Shown piece after piece: positions 7,494 to 15,829 of a stretch of DNA of 64,000 bases. The notes beneath the pieces are model-generated. The model saw only the letters and a list, made by a program, of their open reading frames with translations. It had not been told where the DNA came from and ran no database searches. Position numbers and translations under genes: made by a program. This DNA comes from Streptococcus mitis. GTDB lineage: Bacteria > Bacillota > Bacilli > Lactobacillales > Streptococcaceae. The DNA is taken from NCBI RefSeq assembly GCF_000722705.1, contig NZ_JPFW01000007.1, positions 186,001 through 250,000 on the forward strand, read 5' to 3'. How positions within the stretch are numbered: the first letter of the stretch is position 1; each line of letters starts with the position of its first letter.

Positions 7494-8696
7494 ATGAAAA
7501 AGAATGGTAAAGCTAAAAAGTGGCAATTGTATGCAGCAGTTGGTGCTGCCAGTGTAGTTGTATTGGGTGCTGGGGGCATTTTGCTCTTTAGACAACCTTC
7601 TCATACCGCTGTAAAAGATGAAGCTACTCATCTTGTTGTTGCTAAGGAAGGAAGCGTGGCATCCTCTGTTTTATTGTCAGGGACAGTAACAGCAAAAAAT
7701 GAACAATATGTTTATTTTGATGCTAGTAAGGGAGATTTAGATGAAATCCTTGTTTCTGTGGGGGATAAGGTCAGCGAAGGGCAGGCTTTAGTCAAGTACA
7801 GTAGTTCAGAAGCCCAGGCTGCCTATGATTCAGCTAGTCGAGCAGTAGCTAAGGCAGATCGTCATATCAACGAACTCAATCAAGCACGAAATGAAGCCGC
7901 TTCAGCTCCGGCTCCACAGTTACCAGCGCCAGCAGGAGGAGAAGGTGCTGCAGTGCAAGCTCCAGCTCCAGTCTCAGGAAATTCAGTTTCATCTATTGAT
8001 GCACAACTGGGTGATGCTCGTGATGCCCGTGCAGATGCAGCAGCGCAATTAAGCAAGGCTCAAAGTCAGTTGGATGCAACGACTGTTCTAAGTACCCTAG
8101 AGGGAACTGTAGTCGAAGTCAACCGCAATGTTTCAAAATCTCCAACAGGAGCTAGCCAGGTGGTAGTGCATGTCGTAAGTAATGAAAACTTGCAAGTTAA
8201 GGGGGAGTTGTCTGAATATAACCTTGCCAACCTATCTGTTGGTCAAGAAGTAACCTTTACTTCTAAAGTTTATCAAGATAAGAGATGGACTGGTAAGATT
8301 AGCTATATCTCTGATTACCCTAAAAACAATGGCGAAGCAGCAAGTACAGCTACCGCAGCTGCTGGTAATTCTGGTTCTAAATATCCATATACCATCGATG
8401 TTACAAGTGAAATTGGTGACTTGAAACAAGGATTCTCAGTAAGTGTTGAGGTGAAGAACAAGACTAAAGCCATTTTGGTTCCTCTAACAAGTGTTGTGAC
8501 TGAAAATGATAAGAACTATGTCTGGGTGCTTGACGAGCAGAAAAAGGCCAAGAAAGTGGAAGTTGGTTTGGGCAATGCTGATGCAGACAACCAAGAAATC
8601 ACTTCAGGTCTGACAAATGGAGTCAAGGTCATCAGTAACCCAACGTCTTCTCTAGAGGAAGGAAAAGAGGTGAAGGCTGATGAAGCAACTAATTAG
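7494..8696 (+). CDS. MacA-like membrane fusion (adaptor) protein of an efflux ABC exporter
   Basis: The ATG at 7494 (AAGGAG ribosome site) gives 400 residues; an earlier in-frame start at 7401 lies upstream of the promoter -10 box and is unlikely. Residues 13-33 form a membrane anchor (LYAAVGAASVVVLGAGGILL). A lipoyl/barrel-sandwich part follows (GDKVSEGQALVKYSSSEAQ), then a helical hairpin with a Pro/Ala-rich insert (about 140-160), then beta-barrel and membrane-proximal parts. It is the first gene of an adaptor-ATPase-permease operon. The pneumococcal equivalent has been linked to LL-37 and other antimicrobial peptide resistance. Confidence 0.9.
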   Translation: MKKNGKAKKWQLYAAVGAASVVVLGAGGILLFRQPSHTAVKDEATHLVVAKEGSVASSVLLSGTVTAKNEQYVYFDASKGDLDEILVSVGDKVSEGQALVKYSSSEAQAAYDSASRAVAKADRHINELNQARNEAASAPAPQLPAPAGGEGAAVQAPAPVSGNSVSSIDAQLGDARDARADAAAQLSKAQSQLDATTVLSTLEGTVVEVNRNVSKSPTGASQVVVHVVSNENLQVKGELSEYNLANLSVGQEVTFTSKVYQDKRWTGKISYISDYPKNNGEAASTATAAAGNSGSKYPYTIDVTSEIGDLKQGFSVSVEVKNKTKAILVPLTSVVTENDKNYVWVLDEQKKAKKVEVGLGNADADNQEITSGLTNGVKVISNPTSSLEEGKEVKADEATN

Positions 8697-9381
8697 TCTA
8701 AAAAATATCTGCAGAAGTTACCGTAATGGTGACCAAGAACTGCAGGTACTCAAAAATATTAACCTTGAAGTGAATGAGGGTGAATTCGTTGCTATCATGG
8801 GACCATCAGGTTCTGGTAAGTCTACTCTCATGAATACCATTGGAATGTTGGATACACCAAGCAGTGGAGAGTATTATCTTGAAGGTCAAGAAGTGGCTGG
8901 ATTGGGTGAAAAACAACTAGCCAAGGTTCGCAACCAACAAATCGGTTTTGTCTTTCAGCAGTTCTTTCTTCTATCCAAACTCAATGCTCTGCAAAATGTA
9001 GAATTACCCTTGATTTACGCGGGAGTTTCGGCTTCAAAACGTCGCAAGTTAGCTGAGGAGTATCTAGATAAGGTTGAATTGACAGAACGTAGTCATCATT
9101 TGCCTTCAGAATTATCTGGAGGTCAAAAGCAACGTGTGGCTATTGCGCGTGCCTTAGTAAACAATCCTTCTATTATCCTAGCGGACGAACCGACAGGAGC
9201 TTTGGATACCAAAACAGGGAACCAAATCATGCAACTATTGGTTGACTTGAACAAAGAAGGAAAAACCATTATCATGGTAACGCATGAGCCTGAAATCGCT
9301 GCTTATGCTAAACGTCAGATTGTCATTCGAGATGGAGTTATTTCGTCTGATAGTGCTCAGTTAGAAAAGGAGGAAAACTAA
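8680..9381 (+). CDS. MacB-type efflux ABC transporter ATPase
   Basis: A 233-residue cytoplasmic ABC ATPase of the LolD/MacB class. Walker A is GPSGSGKST, the Q-loop lies in VFQQFFLL, the signature is ELSGGQKQR, and Walker B is IILADEPTGALD with the class-typical D-loop. It starts inside the end of the adaptor gene (17-base overlap) and ends one base before the permease gene, so the three proteins are made together. It powers export by the neighbouring permease. Confidence 0.95.
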   Translation: MKQLISLKNICRSYRNGDQELQVLKNINLEVNEGEFVAIMGPSGSGKSTLMNTIGMLDTPSSGEYYLEGQEVAGLGEKQLAKVRNQQIGFVFQQFFLLSKLNALQNVELPLIYAGVSASKRRKLAEEYLDKVELTERSHHLPSELSGGQKQRVAIARALVNNPSIILADEPTGALDTKTGNQIMQLLVDLNKEGKTIIMVTHEPEIAAYAKRQIVIRDGVISSDSAQLEKEEN

Positions 9382-9382
9382 G

Positions 9383-10642
9383 ATGCAGAATCTGAAATTT
9401 GCCTTTTCATCTATCATGGCTCATAAGATGCGTTCTTTGCTTACCATGATTGGGATTATCATCGGTGTTTCATCCGTTGTTGTGATTATGGCTCTGGGAG
9501 ATTCTATGTCTCGACAGCTCAATAAAAACATGACCAGATCTCAGAAGAATATCAGTGTCTTTTTCTCTTCTAAAAAAAGTAAAGATGGGTCTTTTACTCA
9601 GAAACAATCAGCTTTTACGATTTCTGGAAAAGAAGAGGAAGTTCATGTTGAACCACCAAAACCGCAAGAATCTTGGGTCAAGGAGGCAGCCAAACTCAAG
9701 GGAGTGGATAATTACTATGTAACCAACTCAACGAACGCCATCTTGACTTATAAAGATAAAAAGGTTGAAAATGCCAATTTGACAGGTGGTAACAGAACTT
9801 ATATGGAGGCTGTTAACAATGAAATTCTTGCAGGTCGTAGTCTGAGAGAGCAAGATTTCAAAGAATTTGCAAGTGTTATTTTGCTTGATGAAGAATTATC
9901 CATTAGTCTATTTGGCTCTCCTCAAGAGGCTATTAACAAGGTTGTAGAAGTCAATGGTTTTAGTTATCGAGTCATTGGTGTTTATACTAGCCAAGAATCT
10001 AAAAATTCAAAAATATATGGTCTTGGCGGCTTACCCATTACCACAAATATCTCCCTTGCTGCGAATTTTAATGTAGATGAAATAGCTAATATTGTCTTTC
10101 GAGTGAATGATACAAGCTTGACTCAAACTCTGGGTCCAGAATTAGCACGAAAAATGACAGAGCTTGCTGGCTTGCAACAGGGAGAATATCAAGTAGCAGA
10201 TGAGTCAGCTGCATTTGCAGAAGTTCAACAATCGTTTAGTTTTATGACGACGATTATTAGTGCAATCGCAGGAATTTCTCTCTTTGTTGGAGGAACTGGT
10301 GTTATGAATATCATGCTGGTTTCAGTAACAGAGCGTACTCGTGAGATTGGTCTCCGTAAGGCTTTGGGTGCGACACGTGCTAATATTTTAATCCAGTTTT
10401 TGATTGAATCCATGATTTTGACCTTGTTAGGTGGCTTGATTGGATTGACAATTGCAAGTGGCTTAACCGCTATAGCTGGTATACTATTGCAAGGCTTGAT
10501 TGCGGGTATAGAAGTGGGAGTATCGATTCCAGTTGCCCTATTTAGTCTTGCAGTTTCGGCTAGCGTGGGTATAGTTTTTGGGGTCTTGCCAGCCAACAAG
10601 GCATCGAAGCTTGATCCAATCGAAGCCCTTCGTTATGAATAA
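9383..10642 (+). CDS. MacB/FtsX-type efflux ABC permease
   Basis: A 419-residue permease. The N-terminal membrane helix carries the family motif SLLTMIGIIIGVSSVVVI (residues about 18-36). A large extracytoplasmic domain follows (about 45-285), then three helices in the FtsX domain with the conserved ERTREIGLRKALGA loop. This is a mechanotransmission-type exporter rather than a classical channel. It is the last gene of the operon and is followed by a terminator. Likely substrates are antimicrobial peptides or similar compounds, by homology. Confidence 0.93.
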   Translation: MQNLKFAFSSIMAHKMRSLLTMIGIIIGVSSVVVIMALGDSMSRQLNKNMTRSQKNISVFFSSKKSKDGSFTQKQSAFTISGKEEEVHVEPPKPQESWVKEAAKLKGVDNYYVTNSTNAILTYKDKKVENANLTGGNRTYMEAVNNEILAGRSLREQDFKEFASVILLDEELSISLFGSPQEAINKVVEVNGFSYRVIGVYTSQESKNSKIYGLGGLPITTNISLAANFNVDEIANIVFRVNDTSLTQTLGPELARKMTELAGLQQGEYQVADESAAFAEVQQSFSFMTTIISAIAGISLFVGGTGVMNIMLVSVTERTREIGLRKALGATRANILIQFLIESMILTLLGGLIGLTIASGLTAIAGILLQGLIAGIEVGVSIPVALFSLAVSASVGIVFGVLPANKASKLDPIEALRYE

Positions 10643-10646
10643 GATC

Positions 10647-10677
10647 AACAAGATGGACACTCGTCTATCTTGTTTTT
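10647..10677 (+). terminator. Terminator of the efflux operon
   Basis: AACAAGATGGAC, a 4-base loop and GTCTATCTTGTT are followed by a T-run. Confidence 0.85.
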
Positions 10678-10710
10678 GTATGGATTTCCCTATCGAAAAT
10701 CATTAAAAAT

Positions 10711-10720
10711 GTGATATAAT
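10711..10720 (+). promoter_or_regulatory. Extended -10 promoter of metG
   Basis: TGATATAAT fits the TGnTATAAT form, with no good -35. It sets the transcript start near 10727, so the longer metG frame beginning at 10724 is unlikely to be used. Confidence 0.6.
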
Positions 10721-10765
10721 GAAGTGTTAGAAAAACAGGTTTCATTTGCCTGGAAAGGAAAAATT

Positions 10766-12763
10766 ATGTCTGAAAAGAATTTTTATATTACAACGCCGAT
10801 TTACTATCCATCTGGGAAACTTCACATCGGTTCTGCCTATACCACCATCGCCTGTGATGTCCTAGCTCGTTACAAACGCCTGATGGGCTACGATGTCTTT
10901 TATCTGACAGGTCTTGATGAACATGGTCAGAAAATCCAGCAAAAAGCAGAAGAAGCTGGTATCACACCTCAAGCATATGTTGATGGCATGGCAGTTGGAG
11001 TCAAAGAACTCTGGCAATTACTAGATATCTCATATGATAAGTTTATCCGTACAACTGATGACTACCATGAAAAAGTAGTGGCGCAGGTCTTTGAACGCTT
11101 GCTGGCTCAAGATGACATCTATTTGGGTGAATATTCTGGTTGGTACTCAGTCTCAGATGAAGAATTCTTTACAGAAAGCCAGCTTGCAGAAGTATTCCGT
11201 GATGAAGCTGGAAATGTAACTGGTGGTATTGCTCCATCCGGTCACGAAGTTGAATGGGTATCTGAAGAATCATACTTCCTTCGTCTCAGCAAATACCAAG
11301 ACCGCTTGGTAGAATTTTTCAAAGCTCATCCTGAGTTCATCACTCCAGATGGTCGTCTGAATGAAATGCTTCGCAACTTCATCGAACCTGGTTTGGAAGA
11401 TTTGGCGGTTTCTCGTACAACCTTTACATGGGGGGTCCCAGTACCATCTAATCCAAAACACGTGGTTTATGTTTGGTTTGATGCTCTGCTCAACTATGTG
11501 ACAGCTCTTGGCTACGATCAAGACGAACACGCTAACTTTGACAAGTTCTGGAACGGAACAGTCTTCCACATGGTTGGAAAAGACATCCTTCGTTTTCACT
11601 CAATCTACTGGCCAATCCTTCTTATGATGTTGGATATCAAATTGCCAGAACGTTTGATTGGTCATGGTTGGTTTGTCATGAAAGACGGCAAGATGTCTAA
11701 ATCTAAAGGGAATGTTGTCTATCCTGAAATGTTGATAGAGCGTTTTGGACTAGATCCACTTCGTTACTACCTCATGCGTAGCCTTCCAGTCGGTTCAGAC
11801 GGAACCTTCACTCCTGAAGACTATGTAGGCCGTATCAACTACGAATTGGCTAATGACCTTGGGAACCTCCTCAATCGTACGGTTTCTATGATTAACAAGT
11901 ACTTTGATGGACAAATTCCAGCCTATGTAGAGGGTGTAACAGAGTTTGATAATGCTCTTGCTGAGGTTGCAGAACAATCAATTGCTGACTACCATACACA
12001 CATGGAAGCAGTTGACTACCCACGTGCCCTTGAAGCAGTCTGGACTCTTATCTCTCGTACCAATAAATACATTGATGAAACAGCTCCATGGGTCTTGGCT
12101 AAGGATGAAGCACTTCGTGACCAATTAGCAAGTGTTATGAGCCACTTGGCAGCCAGTCTTCGTGTCGTTGCTCACTTGATTGAGCCATTTATGATGGAAA
12201 CCAGTCGTGCAGTTTTGAATCAACTTGGTCTAGCAGAAGTTTCTAGCCTTGAAAACTTGAGCTTGGCTGACTTCCCAGCAGATGTGACTGTAGTTGCCAA
12301 AGGAACACCAATCTTCCCACGTCTCGATATGGAAGAAGAAATCGCCTATATCAAGGAACAAATGGAAGGCAATAAACCAGCAGTCGAAAAAGAGTGGAAC
12401 CCAGACGAAGTCGAACTCAAACTAAACAAAGAAGAAATCAAGTTTGAGGACTTTGACAAGGTTGAAATCCGTGTTGCAGAAGTCAAAGAAGTGTCTAAAG
12501 TAGAAGGTTCTGATAAGTTGCTTCAATTCCGCCTAGATGCTGGTGATGGTGAAGATCGTCAAATTCTTTCTGGAATTGCAAAATACTATCCAAACGAACA
12601 AGAATTGGTCGGCAAGAAAGTTCAAATCGTTGCCAATCTTAAACCACGTAAAATGATGAAAAAATATGTCAGTCAAGGGATGATCCTCTCAGCTGAACAT
12701 GATGGACAATTAACCCTTCTCACAGTTGATCCAGCTGTACCAAATGGAAGTGTGATTGGCTAA
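10766..12763 (+). CDS. metG: Methionyl-tRNA synthetase
   Basis: The ATG at 10766, behind GGAAAGGA, gives 665 residues. The class I signatures are visible: the HIGH-type motif appears as KLHIGSAY in the first 25 residues and the KMSKS loop as GKMSKSKGN near residue 310. The catalytic core lacks the four-cysteine zinc knuckle of E. coli-type enzymes. The C-terminal 100 residues form the tRNA-binding OB-fold ([14 protein letters not shown]). It charges initiator and elongator tRNA-Met. It is a single-gene transcript with its own terminator. Confidence 0.97.
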   Translation: MSEKNFYITTPIYYPSGKLHIGSAYTTIACDVLARYKRLMGYDVFYLTGLDEHGQKIQQKAEEAGITPQAYVDGMAVGVKELWQLLDISYDKFIRTTDDYHEKVVAQVFERLLAQDDIYLGEYSGWYSVSDEEFFTESQLAEVFRDEAGNVTGGIAPSGHEVEWVSEESYFLRLSKYQDRLVEFFKAHPEFITPDGRLNEMLRNFIEPGLEDLAVSRTTFTWGVPVPSNPKHVVYVWFDALLNYVTALGYDQDEHANFDKFWNGTVFHMVGKDILRFHSIYWPILLMMLDIKLPERLIGHGWFVMKDGKMSKSKGNVVYPEMLIERFGLDPLRYYLMRSLPVGSDGTFTPEDYVGRINYELANDLGNLLNRTVSMINKYFDGQIPAYVEGVTEFDNALAEVAEQSIADYHTHMEAVDYPRALEAVWTLISRTNKYIDETAPWVLAKDEALRDQLASVMSHLAASLRVVAHLIEPFMMETSRAVLNQLGLAEVSSLENLSLADFPADVTVVAKGTPIFPRLDMEEEIAYIKEQMEGNKPAVEKEWNPDEVELKLNKEEIKFEDFDKVEIRVAEVKEVSKVEGSDKLLQFRLDAGDGEDRQILSGIAKYYPNEQELVGKKVQIVANLKPRKMMKKYVSQGMILSAEHDGQLTLLTVDPAVPNGSVIG

Positions 12764-12768
12764 AAGTA

Positions 12769-12801
12769 GACAGGACTAGTTCATGCTAGTTCTGTTTTTT
12801 T
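12769..12801 (+). terminator. Terminator after metG
   Basis: ACAGGACTAG, a short loop and CTAGTTCTGT are followed by seven T residues, just after the metG stop. Confidence 0.85.
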
Positions 12802-12805
12802 ATGT

Positions 12806-13091
12806 ACACTCAATGAAAATCAAAGAGCAAACTAGGAAGCTAGCCGCAGGTTGCTCAAAGAACTGCTTAGAGGTTGTAGAAGAAACTGACGAAGTCAGCT
12901 TAAAATACTGTTTTGAGGTTGTAGATAGAACTGACGAAGTCAGCTCAAAGCATGGTTTTGAGGTTGTGGATAGAACTGACGAAGTCAGCTCAAAACACTG
13001 TTTTGAGGTTGTAGATAAGACTGACGAAGTCAGTCACATATATACCCTAAGGCGACGCTGACGTGGTTTGAAGAGATTTTCGAAGAGCATT
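12806..13091 (-). repeat. Long BOX element with several boxB units, reverse orientation
   Basis: The plus strand starts ACTCAATGAAAATCAAAGAG (boxC end) and finishes GAAGAGATTTTCGAAGAGCAT (boxA end). Between them a 45-bp unit repeats: GAGGTTGT recurs near 12870, 12915, 12960 and 13005, and the dyad CTGACGAAGTCAG recurs near 12886, 12931, 12976 and 13021. This is a BOX of the A-B-B-B-C kind. It separates metG from the padR gene. The frame running through it is a by-product of the repeat, not a gene. Confidence 0.9.
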
Positions 13092-13102
13092 AACTATTAT
13101 GC

Positions 13103-13155
13103 TTTACAAACTAGTGTGAAAGTGGTATATTATTGATGGAGATACTAGTAGGTAT
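13103..13155 (+). promoter_or_regulatory. padR promoter with dyad at the start point
   Basis: TTTACA (13103-13108) and TATATT (13126-13131) are 17 bp apart. ATACTAGTAGGTAT (13142-13155) follows immediately, with ATAC and GTAT arms. ACTAGT also occurs at 13110-13115 in the spacer. PadR-type regulators often repress themselves, so this dyad is a candidate operator. Confidence 0.5.
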
Positions 13156-13181
13156 TACAAAATAGATTGAAGGGAGAAGGG

Positions 13182-13502
13182 ATGAAGGAAACTCAGCTAT
13201 TAAAAGGTATTCTTGAAGGTTGTGTCTTGGATATGATCGGTCAAAAAGAGCGGTATGGTTATGAGTTGGTTCAGACTTTGCGAGAGGCTGGATTTGACAC
13301 TATCGTTCCAGGAACTATTTATCCTTTGTTGCAAAAGTTAGAAAAAAATCAATGGATAAGAGGAGACATGCGTCCGTCGCCAGATGGTCCAGATCGGAAG
13401 TATTTTTCGTTAACGAAAGAAGGAGAAGAGCGTGTCTCAGTCTTTTGGCAACAATGGGACGATTTGAGTCAAAAAGTAGAAGGAATTAAGAATGGGGGTT
13501 AA
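13182..13502 (+). CDS. PadR-family transcriptional regulator
   Basis: The ATG at 13182 behind AGGGAGAAGGG gives 106 residues; a TTG at 13167 would add five. The winged helix is recognisable: LLKGILEGCVLDMIGQKERY, YGYELVQTLREAGF and the wing region PGTIYPLLQKLEKNQWI with GPDRKYFSLTKEG. A short C-terminal helix would dimerise. It is followed after 3 bases by a membrane protein of the type commonly co-encoded with PadR regulators, and probably controls that pair in response to envelope stress or ligands. The regulon is unknown. Confidence 0.9.
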   Translation: MKETQLLKGILEGCVLDMIGQKERYGYELVQTLREAGFDTIVPGTIYPLLQKLEKNQWIRGDMRPSPDGPDRKYFSLTKEGEERVSVFWQQWDDLSQKVEGIKNGG

Positions 13503-13505
13503 ACC

Positions 13506-14321
13506 ATGAAGAAAATGAAGTATTATGAAGAAACAAGCGCCTTGTTGCATGAGTTTTCTGAGGAGAATCAGCAGTATTTTGAGGAGTTGTGGGATAGTTT
13601 TAATCTTGCTGGATTTCTCTATGATGAGGACTATCTCAGAGAGCAAATTTATTTGATGATGTTAGATTTCTCAGAAGCAGAACGAGATGGCATGAGTGCA
13701 GAGGATTATCTAGGTAAGAATCCTAAAAAAATAATGAAAGAGATATTCAAGGAAGCACCACGCAGTTCTATCAAGGAGTCACTGTTGACGCCAACCCTTG
13801 TCCTAGTGGTATTACGTTATTATCAACTACTAAGTGATTTTTCTAAAGGTCCTCTCTTAACAGTCAATTTGCTTACGTTTTTAGGGCAACTTCTTCTTTT
13901 TTTGATTGGATTTTGGCTTGTGGCCACAATCTTACGATGGAGTTTAGTCCAAGATTCTTCTAAAATGAAAATTGGCACTTATATTGTCGTTGGGATTCTT
14001 GTCCTTCTAGTAATTCTGGGATATGTAGGAATGGCAAGTTTCATACAAGAAGGGGCCTTTTATCTTCCTGCTCCCTGGGATAGTTTCCTTGTCTTTACGC
14101 TTTCTCTAGTCATCAGTATTTGGAATTGGAAAGAAGCGGTCTTTCGTCCCTTTGTCAGTATGGTTGTTGCCCATCTTGTTGTAGGTTCTCTGCTCCGTTA
14201 CTATGAGTGGATGGGGATTTCAAATGCTTTCCTTACAAAAATCATTCCTTTAGCTATCCTCTTTATCGGAATCTTTCTCTTTTTCCGTGGGTTTAAGAAG
14301 ATAAAATGGAGTGAAATATAG
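13506..14321 (+). CDS. PadR-partner membrane protein (HAAS/DUF1129-like)
   Basis: A 271-residue protein. The first 90 residues are soluble and helical (YEETSALLHEFSEENQQYFE ... EDYLGKNPKKIMKEI), resembling the HAAS-type domain found beside PadR regulators. About five or six hydrophobic segments follow from residue 95 onward, and a basic tail (FFRGFKKIKW) ends the protein. The start codon is 3 bases after the padR stop, so they form an operon. The exact Pfam family is uncertain. Confidence 0.75.
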   Translation: MKKMKYYEETSALLHEFSEENQQYFEELWDSFNLAGFLYDEDYLREQIYLMMLDFSEAERDGMSAEDYLGKNPKKIMKEIFKEAPRSSIKESLLTPTLVLVVLRYYQLLSDFSKGPLLTVNLLTFLGQLLLFLIGFWLVATILRWSLVQDSSKMKIGTYIVVGILVLLVILGYVGMASFIQEGAFYLPAPWDSFLVFTLSLVISIWNWKEAVFRPFVSMVVAHLVVGSLLRYYEWMGISNAFLTKIIPLAILFIGIFLFFRGFKKIKWSEI

Positions 14322-14323
14322 TC

Positions 14324-14349
14324 AAAAAGCCGTTGCAAAGCGGTTTTTT
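14324..14349 (+). terminator. Terminator of the padR operon
   Basis: AAAAAGCCG, a loop and CGGTTTTTT lie directly after the stop at 14321. Confidence 0.65.
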
Positions 14350-14390
14350 GTTATAATTAAATGAAGAATGTAGAATCAAAGGAGAATAAT

Positions 14391-14627
14391 ATGACATTTG
14401 AAGAAATTCTGCCTGGGTTAAAGGCTAAGAAAAAATATGTACGTACTGGTTGGAGAGGGGCGGAAAACTATGTCCAACTTTTTGACACTATCGAGCAAAA
14501 TGGGGTTGCGCTTGAAGTAACGCCCTATTTCCTAATCAACGTGTCTGGGGAGGGAGAAGGTTTTTCTATGTGGAGCCCGACACCTTGTGATGTTTTGGCG
14601 ACGGATTGGGTAGAAGTGCATGACTAA
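14391..14627 (+). CDS. DUF2829 (Tad2-like) protein
   Basis: The ATG at 14391 behind GGAGAATAAT gives 78 residues; an upstream in-frame ATG at 14361 sits at the likely transcript start just after the -10 box TATAAT (14352-14357). The sequence follows the DUF2829 pattern: TFEEILPGLKAKKKYVRTGW at the N-terminus and MWSPTPCDVLATDWVEV at the end. The DUF2829 family includes the phage protein Tad2, which sequesters the cyclic ADP-ribose signal of Thoeris defence. Whether this chromosomal copy binds such molecules is not known. It overlaps the SDR gene by 8 bases. Confidence 0.8.
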   Translation: MTFEEILPGLKAKKKYVRTGWRGAENYVQLFDTIEQNGVALEVTPYFLINVSGEGEGFSMWSPTPCDVLATDWVEVHD

Positions 14628-15318
14628 ACGTGTACTCATTACAGGTGTGAGTTCAGGCATTGGTCTGGCTCAGACTCGAATCTTTTTAGAAAATGGCTAT
14701 CAAGTTTATGGAGTTGACCAAGGAGAAAATCCACTCTTAGAGGGTGATTTTCACTTTTTACAGAGAGATTTGACCTTGGACTTGGAGCCTATTTTTGACT
14801 GGTGTTCTCAGGTGGATGTTTTGTGCAATACTGCTGGAGTTTTGGATGATTACAAACCACTGTTGGAACAAACAGCGCAGGACATTCAAGAGATTTTTGA
14901 AATTAACTACATAACACCAGTGGAGCTAACTCGCTATTATTTGACACAAATGTTGGAAAATAAAAAAGGGATTATTATCAATATGTGCTCTATTGCTTCT
15001 AGCCTAGCAGGTGGAGGTGGTCACGCCTATACTTCTTCTAAGCACGCCTTGGCTGGCTTCACCAAGCAGTTGGCTCTAGACTATGCAGAAGCTGGGATTC
15101 AGATCTTTGGGATTGCTCCAGGAGCTGTCAAGACGGGTATGACCGCTGCGGACTTTGAACCAGGTGGTTTAGCGGACTGGGTGGCTAGTGAAACCCCAAT
15201 CAAGCGCTGGATTGAGCCAGAGGAAGTAGCAGAAATTAGCCTTTTCTTAGCAAGTGGAAAAGCAAGCGCCATGCAAGGACAAATCTTGACAATAGATGGT
15301 GGCTGGAGCTTAAAGTAG
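14620..15318 (+). CDS. Short-chain dehydrogenase/reductase (FabG-like)
   Basis: A 232-residue SDR. The cofactor motif is TGVSSGIG (residues 7-14), the structural motif is NTAGV, and the catalytic serine (MCSIASS) and YTSSK pair are present. The C-terminus ASAMQGQILTIDGGWS is typical of 3-oxoacyl-ACP reductase-like enzymes. It is not the fatty-acid cluster FabG, as none of its neighbours are fab genes. Its substrate is unknown. It overlaps the DUF2829 gene and precedes the Nudix gene by 10 bases, so it is mid-operon. Confidence 0.9.
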   Translation: MTKRVLITGVSSGIGLAQTRIFLENGYQVYGVDQGENPLLEGDFHFLQRDLTLDLEPIFDWCSQVDVLCNTAGVLDDYKPLLEQTAQDIQEIFEINYITPVELTRYYLTQMLENKKGIIINMCSIASSLAGGGGHAYTSSKHALAGFTKQLALDYAEAGIQIFGIAPGAVKTGMTAADFEPGGLADWVASETPIKRWIEPEEVAEISLFLASGKASAMQGQILTIDGGWSLK

Positions 15319-15328
15319 GAGTAGTTGG

Positions 15329-15829
15329 ATGGAAATCAAAAAACACTTTGGAGTCTATGGTGTTTGCTATAAACATGGTTACCTTCTTTGTATTCAAAAA
15401 ACAGCAGGTCCCTACAAAAATAGGTTAGACCTTCCCGATGGTAGTCAGCAAATTGGTGAAGGACTGACGGAAACGCTGATTAGAGAAGTTATGGAAGAGA
15501 CGGGATTTACCGTTAGAAGCTACTCCAATCCTCGAATCTACGATGTTTTCGTCAGGGAAGAGTTAACAAATTTTATGGTTCACCATATCATGGCATTTTA
15601 TGATATTGAGATAAACGAGAAGGAAGCTCAAGTTACAATTTCTGAAGCTGTGTCTGATGGTGCGAATGATTCTCTTGGATATGTTTGGAAGGCAATTCAA
15701 GAAATCACAGAAGAAAATGCATCGCCATTGGTCTTGAAGGTTAAGTCTGAATTATTAGGATTTCCAGAACTGGACAAGACCTTGTATATGAATTGGAAGG
15801 TGAATGATGAGAAACCAACTAGCTCTTAG
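15329..15829 (+). CDS. Nudix hydrolase
   Basis: A 166-residue protein with an exact Nudix box (G-x5-E-x7-REV-x-EE-x-GF): the G of DGSQQIGE, then the REVMEETGF helix, near residues 37-59. Such enzymes cleave nucleoside diphosphates linked to another group. DLPDGSQQ just before the box replaces the more common LPGG. The gene's last 26 bases overlap the start of the next gene, so the two are translationally coupled. The substrate cannot be predicted. Confidence 0.9.
   Translation: MEIKKHFGVYGVCYKHGYLLCIQKTAGPYKNRLDLPDGSQQIGEGLTETLIREVMEETGFTVRSYSNPRIYDVFVREELTNFMVHHIMAFYDIEINEKEAQVTISEAVSDGANDSLGYVWKAIQEITEENASPLVLKVKSELLGFPELDKTLYMNWKVNDEKPTSS

Noticed and set aside
10724-10765. Upstream start for metG
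   Set aside because: It lies 3 bases past the -10 box, at or before the likely transcript start, and adds residues unlike the family start.
12783-13061. 92-codon frame with repeated EVVDRTDEVSSKH-type units
   Set aside because: It is a translation of the boxC-boxB repeats of a BOX element; no ribosome site, and the repeat period is 45 bp because of the DNA unit, not a protein repeat.
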